In this document: in pieces, positions 1-5,012 of the stretch
Layout of the letters: every line of letters begins with the position of its first letter
How positions within the stretch are numbered: position 1 is the stretch's first letter
NCBI GenBank assembly: GCA_013696275.1
Contig: JACCYW010000201.1
Coordinates: 1 to 5,012, forward strand
Length of the DNA: 5,012 nucleotides
Direction: 5' to 3'
Source of the DNA: Chloroflexota bacterium
GTDB lineage: Bacteria; Chloroflexota; Limnocylindria; Limnocylindrales; CSP1-4
Translations under genes and position numbers: made by a program
The notes under the pieces: model-generated
The model's input: the letters and a program-made list of their open reading frames with translations, nothing else
Told to the model about the DNA's origin: nothing
Database searches by the model: none

Positions 1-308
1 CCGGTGGGCCAGTCGGTGAGGGCGCGCCGGCCCAGCTCGAAGGCAGCCGCCAGGCTCGCCGCCCGAGACGGACCGACACCCGGCTGGCCCTCCAACTCCC
101 GCGGATGCGCTCGTGATAGGCCATCCAGCCCATCCATCCGCAGGAGCAGCTCGCCCGCATCAGGCGGCGGCCCGCCACCGGCGCGCCGTAGGCCCCAAAC
201 GAGACCGATCAGCTCGGCCGCAGAAAGGGCGGCCGGGCCGCAGGCGACGAGCTTCTCGCGCGGGCCGCCCATCGTCCTCGGTCGATGAGGCGGTCGCGAT
301 GGAGGCAT
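1..308 (-). CDS. radC: RadC-family protein (UPF0758/DNA repair protein RadC), N-terminal part, runs off left edge
   Basis: The minus strand is open from 308 to the window edge, giving 102 codons. From the internal ATG at 272 the protein reads MGGPREKLVACGP, then ALSAAELIGLVWG, then LEGQPGVGPSRAASLAAAFE and LGRRA. This is the layout of the RadC N-terminal domain: the PREKLL.xGP entry, the LSxAELL helix, and a helix-hairpin-helix with PGVG followed by the AALELGRR helix. The JAMM metalloprotease-like domain that normally follows lies outside the window. Two starts are possible: ATG 308, which adds a basic, proline-rich 12-residue leader, and ATG 272, which has GAGG only three bases upstream. 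An in-frame TAG lies further upstream, near 350. Despite the name, RadC's repair role is disputed; many members have no established function. It is separated from the CPBP gene by about 180 bases, so it may have its own promoter. Family assignment is from remembered consensus and is fairly firm. Confidence 0.85.
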   Translation of the reverse strand, partial: MPPSRPPHRPRTMGGPREKLVACGPAALSAAELIGLVWGLRRAGGGPPPDAGELLLRMDGLDGLSRAHPRELEGQPGVGPSRAASLAAAFELGRRALTDWPT

Positions 309-484
309 CGGCCGAGACGAGGTCTGGTCAGCCAAAGGTGATGGTCCCTAACGCAGTAGTGGTGGATCATGCTCCCGGGACCCGAAGGACGGAGCCCGCC
401 GATTCCCCCGCCCTCCGGACCCGGAAGCATGCGCATCGTACTGATGGCGACTCGACGCGCACTTGGCTCCCGATCAACGCTCCA
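309..484. other. Intergenic gap between CPBP gene and radC
   Basis: This is the only sizeable gap between genes in the window, about 176 bases. Small open frames cross it on both strands but none has a convincing start, codon pattern or recognisable product. It holds the hairpin at 371-395. It would also have to contain any radC promoter, but I see no convincing -35/-10 pair: CATGAT on the minus strand near 367-372 resembles a -10 only loosely and lacks a good partner. Confidence 0.6.
371..395 (-). terminator. Possible hairpin with UUCG-type loop after the CPBP gene
   Basis: On the minus strand GCTCC (395-391) can pair with GGAGC (375-371). Inside it a second short stem, CC-TTCG-GG, places the very stable C(UUCG)G loop at the tip, with mismatches and a small bulge between the two stems. 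It lies about 90 bases downstream of the CPBP stop codon and before radC, where a terminator or 3' stabilising structure would be expected. No T-run follows, so it is not a textbook intrinsic terminator. It could equally be a chance structure in GC-rich DNA or part of the radC leader. Confidence 0.3.
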
Positions 485-1654
485 TCACCAGCCCTGGATC
501 GCGCTCACCCATCCCGATCCGCTGCCGATGGTGGCCCCCGGCGCCAGGCCCGCCGAGAGCGCCACCAGGTACAGCCCCAGCTGGACGGCGTTGTAGGTGA
601 CGTGACCGAAGATGGACCCGACGATCCCGCGCTGGATGAACAGCCACCCCAGGACGAACCCGATGGGCAGGATCACCGCCACGCGCACGACCACCAGCGC
701 CAGTCCCTCGCCCAACGAAGCGCTCTCGATGCTGGCGATGTGAAGCAGCGCGAAGAAGATGGACGACCGGACCAGCGCCCGCCGCGCACCCAGATCTCGC
801 CACCATGCTGTCAGGGCGAAGCCGCGGAAGAAGAGCTCCTCGCCGACCGGCGCCACGATGGCCACCGCCAGCACCAGCGCCACGGTCTCCAACGACGTCC
901 CCGGCGCGGGGATGCCAACAGAGGTCGAGCTGACGTCCAGGAGACGGGCCAGGACGCTCGCGCCGAGGAGAGCCGCGATGGCGGTGACGCTCATGATGAC
1001 GATGGCATAGAGGGCGTCGGCCAGGACTCGTGCGCGCTCGCCTCCACGCGCGTCCGGCACTCTCCAGCGCGGCCACCCCATCTCCGACCAGCGCAAGGCG
1101 CCCCCGCGCACCACGAACAGCCAAACCACCGTCACGTAGGCGATGCCCAGGATCACGATCCGCGACAGGAAGCCCAGGGGCCTGGCCGGATCCAGCTGGG
1201 CAAGCGCCAGGACGGCGCCCAGGAGGCTGCCTGCGCAGAACACAACGCCGAACAAGATGAGCGGGGATGGCCCCCGATAGGCCGCTGCTGGCCGCGCGGC
1301 GCGGGCGACCAGCTGGTAGCCGCCGGCCAGGGCGAGACCGAGACCCAGGGCGGACAGACCAGCCAGGGCGAGGATGGGCGCGACGCCTGGCGCCCCCGAC
1401 AGGATGGCGATGGCCAGGGTCGCCGCACCCGCTCCCGACAAGAGCCAGGCGAGCAGGTAGATGCCCGGAGTCGGCCGATCCTCAAGGCTGAAGATGCGGC
1501 TGCCCGGACGACCTCCCGGGCCATCGGGGCCTACCGGGGCGACGGGGCCGGCCGGATCGATCTCATCCTCTTCCGTCCGCACCTCTTGCGGGATGGGTCC
1601 CTCGACAGGGACGGAGATGACCGACCAATCGTCCCGCGGAGGTCGGGCTGTCAA
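485..1654 (-). CDS. CPBP-family intramembrane glutamic-type protease (Abi/CAAX-protease-like)
   Basis: This is a polytopic membrane protein of 389 residues. All three CPBP active-site motifs are present: EELFFR (E272, E273, R277), FALLH (H305) and HVTYN (H351, N355), each in or beside a hydrophobic helix. The family includes the eukaryotic CAAX prenyl protease Rce1 and bacterial Abi proteins; its members cleave within or near membranes, or serve in bacteriocin self-immunity. The substrate here is unknown. About eight helices are likely, near residues 63-88, 92-112, 130-152, 163-183, 212-236, 255-271, 296-308 and 318-368 (the last span being two). Residues 1-60 form an acidic, then Pro/Gly-rich hydrophilic extension with no family motif. 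The chosen start is TTG at 1654, overlapping the previous stop as TTGA with AGGAG just upstream. GTG at 1582 is an alternative that would remove 24 residues. Intact catalytic residues suggest an active enzyme. Confidence 0.9.
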   Translation of the reverse strand: MTARPPRDDWSVISVPVEGPIPQEVRTEEDEIDPAGPVAPVGPDGPGGRPGSRIFSLEDRPTPGIYLLAWLLSGAGAATLAIAILSGAPGVAPILALAGLSALGLGLALAGGYQLVARAARPAAAYRGPSPLILFGVVFCAGSLLGAVLALAQLDPARPLGFLSRIVILGIAYVTVVWLFVVRGGALRWSEMGWPRWRVPDARGGERARVLADALYAIVIMSVTAIAALLGASVLARLLDVSSTSVGIPAPGTSLETVALVLAVAIVAPVGEELFFRGFALTAWWRDLGARRALVRSSIFFALLHIASIESASLGEGLALVVVRVAVILPIGFVLGWLFIQRGIVGSIFGHVTYNAVQLGLYLVALSAGLAPGATIGSGSGWVSAIQGW

Positions 1655-2313
1655 CGCTCCTGCGTCGCCGACAGTGCACTCGCCGCTGGCGAGGCGGAGG
1701 CGACGGACTCGGGATAGCCCTCTGCTGCGCGAGGCGCGCCCAGCGGTCTGGACGGGTCGCCCTGCATCGTGACCGGCTCGGCGATGCGACGCCCGGTCGG
1801 CGGCGGAACGGCCACCTCGCGCAGTAACTCAGGCCGCTCGAAGTCCTTGCCGCACCAGGCACACAGCGACCAGTCAAGCTCGACCAGCCGACTGCAGTTG
1901 GGACATACCCGGCGCAGTCGATTGCGACAGGTGGGGCAGATGATCCAATCGGCGTGGACCTGCCGGGCGCAATTGGCGCAGTGCGGCTGGGCCTCTATGT
2001 CGACCAGCATCGCCTCCTCCGCCAAGGAGCGTTCGTTGGCCTCGGCCACCGTCATGGCCGGCCGCAGGATCCGGTAGAGGATCACCGCGAAGAGGAAGAG
2101 CAGCGGCGTGAATACGATGATCAGGGCGGCCGCGAGGTACGGAGCGATGGGATTGCTCGTCCGCTGACTCATATCGCGATACGCCCAGAAGGCAGTGGCG
2201 AGCCATATGAAGACGAAATAGATGCCGATCACCTGGAGGCTCAGGCGGACCGCCGGGTTGTCCAGGATCTTGGAGATCTCGGCCCCGATGGTCTGGGGCA
2301 GGTCGTCGAACAC
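1651..2313 (-). CDS. Membrane-anchored double zinc-ribbon protein, function unknown
   Basis: This 220-residue protein has two hydrophobic helices (about 25-45 and 58-81) separated by a short loop containing WAYRDMSQR. A helical linker follows (about 88-108, TVAEANERSLAEEAM), then two zinc ribbons. The first has C112-x2-C115 and C126-x2-C129; the second has C137-x2-C140 and C151-x2-C154. The 'xxDWxxCxxC' spacing is shared by both, consistent with a DZANK-like tandem. The tail (about 166-220) is rich in Pro, Ala and Ser and looks disordered. Proteins of this build, a helical hairpin, 'ILRP' and an acidic linker before zinc ribbons, recur in Chloroflexota and related GC-rich bacteria, but I know of no assigned role. 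The start is GTG 2313, 15 bases after the preceding stop; that stop is in the same frame, so no longer start is possible. No Shine-Dalgarno sequence is visible. The zinc ribbons suggest protein or nucleic-acid contact at the membrane (inference). Confidence 0.87.
   Translation of the reverse strand: MFDDLPQTIGAEISKILDNPAVRLSLQVIGIYFVFIWLATAFWAYRDMSQRTSNPIAPYLAAALIIVFTPLLFLFAVILYRILRPAMTVAEANERSLAEEAMLVDIEAQPHCANCARQVHADWIICPTCRNRLRRVCPNCSRLVELDWSLCAWCGKDFERPELLREVAVPPPTGRRIAEPVTMQGDPSRPLGAPRAAEGYPESVASASPAASALSATQER
1657..1661 (-). promoter_or_regulatory. AGGAG ribosome-binding site candidate for the CPBP gene
   Basis: AGGAG sits two bases before the TTG at 1654, inside the last codons of the zinc-ribbon gene. 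The motif is good but the spacing is shorter than the usual five to nine bases. Together with the TTGA stop/start overlap it favours re-initiation by ribosomes finishing the upstream gene. It is the clearest Shine-Dalgarno-like sequence near any start in the window. Confidence 0.4.
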
Positions 2314-2328
2314 AGCCGCGGGAGTGTA

Positions 2329-3327
2329 TCAGCGCAGCGCGTCGACGCTCCATATCGCAGACCGGAGGGCCGATGTGAAGCCAGCCAGCAGCGATCCTGC
2401 CACCCATACGGCGGCGAATAGCAGCGTCGCGATGATGCTGGCCAGCAACAGCTCTGGATCGGAACCCGCCCCGGGAGCGAGGAACAGCTGTCTCACCCCT
2501 TGCCAGGCCACCGACGTCGCCCACAGCAGCGGCAACACGACAGCAAGAGTGACCATCCAGCACAGGGTCGCCACGACGAGGGTATCGATGGGTCGCCTCA
2601 GCAGGCCCGCGATGCCACGCACGGCGGCTCGGGTAGCCGATGGCTGGGTCCCCGGGGAGGGATCCGATTCGCGCATCAGGATGGCGCGCGAGGCGAGTGC
2701 ATACAGCACGTCGGCCACTATCAGCGCCAGCGCCAGCGCCAGCAGAGGTTCCACGGCGGCTGTCGCGACCCGGACCGCCAGCGGACTGGCGAACGAGCTC
2801 GGGACGGTCAGCTCGGCGACGACGGCACGGTTGATCCGTTCGGCCACGAACACGGCCATCACGCCAGCCGGTATCAGCGCTGCGCCCTGGATCGTCGCGA
2901 GCGTGATGGCGAGGTCCAACCGCGCCCCCGCCGCTACCCTTCTCGGCCCGGGACCTTGACCGAGACCGTGCTTCGCGGCGTCGGTGGCGACTAGCTCGAA
3001 GGCGGCTACATCGGCGTAGGCGGCCAGGAAGAGGCAGGCCACGAGGATGGCCGAGACGAAGCCGACAGCGACCAGCAGCACTGCGTCGGACCCCTGGGCC
3101 AGGCCGGTCGTGCCCAGCTGGTCGCGTAGCAGGATGCTGATCACGACCGGCGACGGGATGGTCATGACCGGCAGGGCGAGCAGCAGGAGACCGCCACGGG
3201 CGGCGAACCCCAGGCCGCCCAGGAGCCACAACGACGGTCGAGTGACAGCCACCGAGGCAGCCATCGAAAGCGCGCTCCGCAGATCGGTCGACGAACCTGT
3301 CCGCGTACCCGGCGCCAGCGCGGTCAC
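2329..3327 (-). CDS. Uncharacterised six-helix integral membrane protein
   Basis: This 332-residue protein is dominated by hydrophobic stretches near residues 33-56, 82-104, 137-162, 186-213, 247-272 and 293-316. Basic residues cluster in the segments at 105-136 and 214-246 and at both ends, so the positive-inside rule puts both termini and these loops in the cytoplasm. No catalytic, transporter or nucleotide-binding motif is visible. A stretch with R30-P31, a long helix and L52-P53 is echoed by R245-P246, a helix and L265-P266, hinting at internal duplication. General resemblance is to the broad group of 'membrane domain' proteins built of such RP-helix units, but I cannot name a family. The start is GTG 3327, overlapping the previous stop as GTGA, which implies translational coupling. 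The gene ends 15 bases before the zinc-ribbon gene. The reading frame is certain on hydrophobicity and spacing; the function is unknown. Confidence 0.78.
   Translation of the reverse strand: MTALAPGTRTGSSTDLRSALSMAASVAVTRPSLWLLGGLGFAARGGLLLLALPVMTIPSPVVISILLRDQLGTTGLAQGSDAVLLVAVGFVSAILVACLFLAAYADVAAFELVATDAAKHGLGQGPGPRRVAAGARLDLAITLATIQGAALIPAGVMAVFVAERINRAVVAELTVPSSFASPLAVRVATAAVEPLLALALALIVADVLYALASRAILMRESDPSPGTQPSATRAAVRGIAGLLRRPIDTLVVATLCWMVTLAVVLPLLWATSVAWQGVRQLFLAPGAGSDPELLLASIIATLLFAAVWVAGSLLAGFTSALRSAIWSVDALR
2723..2742. repeat. Short AGCGCC tandem repeat inside a membrane helix
   Basis: Three perfect copies of AGCGCC and a partial fourth lie within the coding sequence of the six-helix protein. 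On the minus strand they encode alternating Leu-Ala residues of the fourth helix (LLALALALIV, about residues 195-204). The repeat keeps the frame, so gain or loss of a unit would change helix length by two residues without a frameshift. It is short and may only reflect codon bias for leucine and alanine. Confidence 0.6.
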
Positions 3328-3812
3328 CCTGGGCTGCCTGCCGCTTCCACTCCCCGCGCGAAGGCGCGCAACAGTTCCCTGGCCAGCTCATCGGGCCGCA
3401 TGACCGCGGACCTGACCGGATCCCAGCGGACTGCCAGCCACAGGATGAGCGGTCGGCGCCACGGTCGCGCCTCATCTTGCGCGGCGGGCATCCGCAGCCG
3501 GATGAGCTGACGGCCGTCCTCCTGGTCGAGCAGTCCCGCCAGCGCGCCTGCGAATATCGGGCCCATCACGACCAGCGGTGGCTCTGGCGGCGGGCCATCC
3601 ACGGGCGCGATCGACAGCGCCTCTATCAGCTCGGGAGCTCCAGCGGGACCTGTCGCCCACATCGTGGTCAGCCACCATCCGTCGTCCATGATGCTCGGCC
3701 TGCTCATGCCCAGTCGCACCGAGCTGCCGCCACCCGGCGCGGCTCCTCGGAGCAGCACGGTCTCCTCTCGGATGAACGACGGTCCGGGGGCCTGGTCGGG
3801 GGCGATATCCAC
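3324..3812 (-). CDS. Hypothetical protein, 162 residues
   Basis: I do not recognise this protein. It is soluble, with no signal peptide or clear membrane helix. It has an FIREETVLLRG segment (about 13-23), an acidic and aromatic patch, SIMDDGWWLTTMWATG (40-55), a proline-rich turn with PPPEPPL (74-80), a moderately hydrophobic segment VVMGPIFAGALAGLL (81-95), an RPWRRPLILWLAVRWD block (116-131) and a C-terminal helix with DELARELLRAFARG (141-154). The open frame extends upstream into the acetyltransferase gene, but that part is low-complexity Ser/Thr/Arg/Pro and is a shadow of the other frame. The best start is GTG 3812, ten bases after the acetyltransferase stop, although no Shine-Dalgarno sequence precedes it. 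Its stop overlaps the start of the six-helix gene (GTGA). The tight packing on both sides and the ordinary amino-acid make-up support a real gene. Confidence 0.68.
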   Translation of the reverse strand: MDIAPDQAPGPSFIREETVLLRGAAPGGGSSVRLGMSRPSIMDDGWWLTTMWATGPAGAPELIEALSIAPVDGPPPEPPLVVMGPIFAGALAGLLDQEDGRQLIRLRMPAAQDEARPWRRPLILWLAVRWDPVRSAVMRPDELARELLRAFARGVEAAGSPG

Positions 3813-3822
3813 TGACCCGAGT

Positions 3823-4692
3823 CTAGAGCGGCGGCCCAGCCTCGAAGGCGTACTGGTCGACAGCGGCGACCGGCTCGTAGCCGATGGCCTGGTAGATCCT
3901 GTTGCTGGTCGCGTTGGCCAGGTTGGTGAACAGGAAGCAGAAGCGCCGACCGGCATCGAGCTGATCCTGGCTGACAGCTGCCGTCAGTGCCGAGGCGTAG
4001 CCGCGCCGGCGGAGCTCGGGTGGGGTGTAGACGGGCCCGATGCGTATGCCGTTGGGCGTCTTGCCGCCGGCGCCGGCCATGGAAACCACTCGCCCTGCGA
4101 CCTCCCAGAGATAGATCGTACGGTCGACGCGGCGGATCAGCCGATCCACTACGGCAGCCAGGTCAGCCCACCGAGGCGCCTCTGGAACGGCCTCATCGGC
4201 GAAGGCCGACCACCATTGCCCAAGCAGTGCGCGGTCCCGATCTTCGGCCAGGCGCCACGAGCCGGGGATGGGCGTCGGCGGAACGACCCGGGACAGGCGC
4301 ATGATGCGCTCTTCGAGCTCCAGGTGAACGCCTCGGCCGGTCCACTGGGACCACCGTCGCGCGAAGGCGTCGGCGGCGATCTTGGGGCCTGTGACGCCCC
4401 GGATGTGGGCGTCGTGAAGCGTCGAGTCCTCGACCAACGGTTCGATCGCCGCCAAGTCGTCGATCTGTGACAGGACCAGATCCCAGGGCGGCGTACGAAG
4501 CGCAGCGGCGGCGATCCCGCCCGAGTCATCGGTCACGATCACGAAGTAAGGCCGCTCCCAGAGGGCTTCAGCGTCGGCGCGGATGGCGGAACAGATACCG
4601 AGCAGCAGGTTGTGCTCAGCCTCGCGCGCTACCTGGTATCTCTCGGCTTCGGCCACGAAGTCGTCCACGGACCCGTAGCGGGTCAGCTGCAC
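3823..4692 (-). CDS. GNAT-family N-acetyltransferase, two-domain type
   Basis: This is a 289-residue cytoplasmic enzyme expected to transfer an acetyl group from acetyl-CoA to an unidentified amine. The C-terminal half (about 145-289) is a GNAT fold. The segment YLWEVAGRVVSMAGAGG (194-210) forms the central strands. IGPVYTPPELRRRGYASALT (218-237) is motif A with the CoA pyrophosphate-binding RxxGxA (R228, G231, A233). FLFTNLANATSNRIYQAIGY (253-272) is motif B, with N260 and Y267. The N-terminal half (1-140) has matching strands (YFVIVTDDSGGIAAAALRTP, 49-68) but lacks the CoA motif, which suggests a degenerate GNAT-like domain as in other long members of this group. The start is GTG 4692, immediately after the guaA stop (TAGGTG, no gap), pointing to coupling with guaA. 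The substrate cannot be read from the sequence; no link with guanine nucleotide synthesis is implied beyond co-transcription. Confidence 0.88.
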   Translation of the reverse strand: MQLTRYGSVDDFVAEAERYQVAREAEHNLLLGICSAIRADAEALWERPYFVIVTDDSGGIAAAALRTPPWDLVLSQIDDLAAIEPLVEDSTLHDAHIRGVTGPKIAADAFARRWSQWTGRGVHLELEERIMRLSRVVPPTPIPGSWRLAEDRDRALLGQWWSAFADEAVPEAPRWADLAAVVDRLIRRVDRTIYLWEVAGRVVSMAGAGGKTPNGIRIGPVYTPPELRRRGYASALTAAVSQDQLDAGRRFCFLFTNLANATSNRIYQAIGYEPVAAVDQYAFEAGPPL

Positions 4693-5012
4693 CTATTCCC
4701 ACTCGATGGTGGCCGGGGGTTTGCTGCTGATGTCGTAAACGACGCGATTGACGCCCGGCACTTCGTTGACGATGCGCGTGCTTATCCGAGCCAGGACATC
4801 GTACGGTAGCTTGGCCCAATCAGCGGTCATGCCATCCTCGCTGGTGACCGCGCGAACCGCGACCACGTTGGAATAGGTCCGTCCGTCGCCCATCACGCCG
4901 ACGCTGCGCACCGGAGTCAAGATGGCGAAGCTCTGCCACAAGGCGTGATACAGGCCACTGGCCTTGATCTCATCGATGACGATCCAGTCCGCTTCGCGCA
5001 GGGTGTCCAGGC
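4693..5012 (-). CDS. guaA: GMP synthase (glutamine-hydrolysing), C-terminal 105 residues, runs off right edge
   Basis: GuaA converts XMP to GMP using ATP and glutamine, the last step of de novo guanine nucleotide synthesis in the cytoplasm. The visible part is the C-terminal dimerisation domain. In order it shows IVIDEIKASGLYHALWQSFA, ILTPVRSVGVMGDGRTYSN, VVAVRAVTSEDGMTADWAKL, then INEVPGVNRVVYDISSKPPA and the terminal TIEWE, which match the highly conserved end of the family almost residue for residue. The terminal KPPATIEWE loop is known to contribute to the XMP site. The glutamine amidotransferase and ATP-pyrophosphatase domains lie beyond the window edge. The frame stays open from the stop at 4693 to 5010, so the gene is partial only because the window ends. 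The stop TAG abuts the GTG of the acetyltransferase gene. Nothing suggests a defect. Confidence 0.98.
   Translation of the reverse strand, partial: LDTLREADWIVIDEIKASGLYHALWQSFAILTPVRSVGVMGDGRTYSNVVAVRAVTSEDGMTADWAKLPYDVLARISTRIVNEVPGVNRVVYDISSKPPATIEWE

Noticed and set aside
429..436. 8-base palindrome ATGCGCAT in the intergenic gap, as an operator
   Set aside because: Palindromes this short are expected by chance every few hundred bases, and no second copy or promoter context supports it.
309..484. A sigma-70 promoter for radC
   Set aside because: Only weak partial matches (CATGAT, TTGGCT) without properly spaced partners were seen, not enough to call a site.
369..596. Plus-strand small frame including MRIVLMATRRALGS
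   Set aside because: The internal start looks protein-like for a few residues, but the frame runs into the 3' end of the CPBP gene and has no ribosome-binding site or family match.
113..1717. Plus-strand open frame of 534 codons
   Set aside because: It lies opposite the CPBP gene and radC. Its product is low-complexity (rich in Arg, Gln, Asp, Gly and His) with no motif, which is typical of an antisense shadow in GC-rich DNA.
1874..3475. Minus-strand open frame of 533 codons spanning several genes
   Set aside because: It overlaps the zinc-ribbon and six-helix genes in another frame, and its translation is Arg/Gly/Pro-rich without domains. The competing frames carry clear helices and cysteine motifs.
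3813..3956. Upstream extension of the 162-residue protein
   Set aside because: The extra residues are Ser/Thr/Pro/Arg-rich and coincide with the conserved C-terminal motif B region of the acetyltransferase in another frame.
3664..4470. Plus-strand open frame of 268 codons
   Set aside because: It is antisense to the acetyltransferase and the 162-residue gene, with no recognisable domain; the opposite strand has a convincing GNAT motif.

Overview
The window is high-GC, densely packed bacterial DNA, and every gene I can support lies on the minus strand. Read in the direction of transcription (right to left) it holds the 3' end of guaA (GMP synthase), a GNAT-family acetyltransferase, a small uncharacterised protein, a six-helix membrane protein, a two-helix membrane protein with a double zinc ribbon, a CPBP-family intramembrane protease, a gap of about 180 bases, and the 5' part of a radC-like gene that runs off the left edge. 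There are no tRNA, rRNA, CRISPR, insertion-sequence or phage signals. The gene style (GC-rich, mostly GTG starts, a membrane-anchored double zinc-ribbon protein of this build) would suit Chloroflexota or another GC-rich, little-cultured lineage. That placement is inference from general family resemblance, not a search.

Right part (3823-5012): guaA ends exactly where the GNAT gene begins, with stop TAG followed directly by start GTG. GuaA carries its diagnostic C-terminal dimerisation domain and KPPATIEWE tail. The GNAT protein has a recognisable CoA-binding motif in its C-terminal half and a weaker, probably degenerate domain in its N-terminal half.

Middle part (485-3812): four genes follow with gaps or overlaps of +10, -4, +15 and -4 bases, so they are almost certainly co-transcribed and in two places translationally coupled. 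Three of the four products are membrane proteins: a 332-residue protein of about six helices with a possible internal repeat, a 220-residue helical hairpin with eight cysteines in two zinc ribbons, and a 389-residue CPBP protease with all three active-site motifs intact. This uncharacterised membrane cassette next to guaA is the most interesting content of the window. Whether the three act together is not shown by the sequence.

Left part (1-484): a non-coding gap contains a hairpin with a UUCG-type loop after the CPBP gene. The N-terminal domain of a RadC-family protein then starts near 308 or 272. It is easily missed because it runs off the window edge and lies opposite a long spurious plus-strand open frame. 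All five complete genes use GTG or TTG starts, mostly without a clear Shine-Dalgarno sequence.
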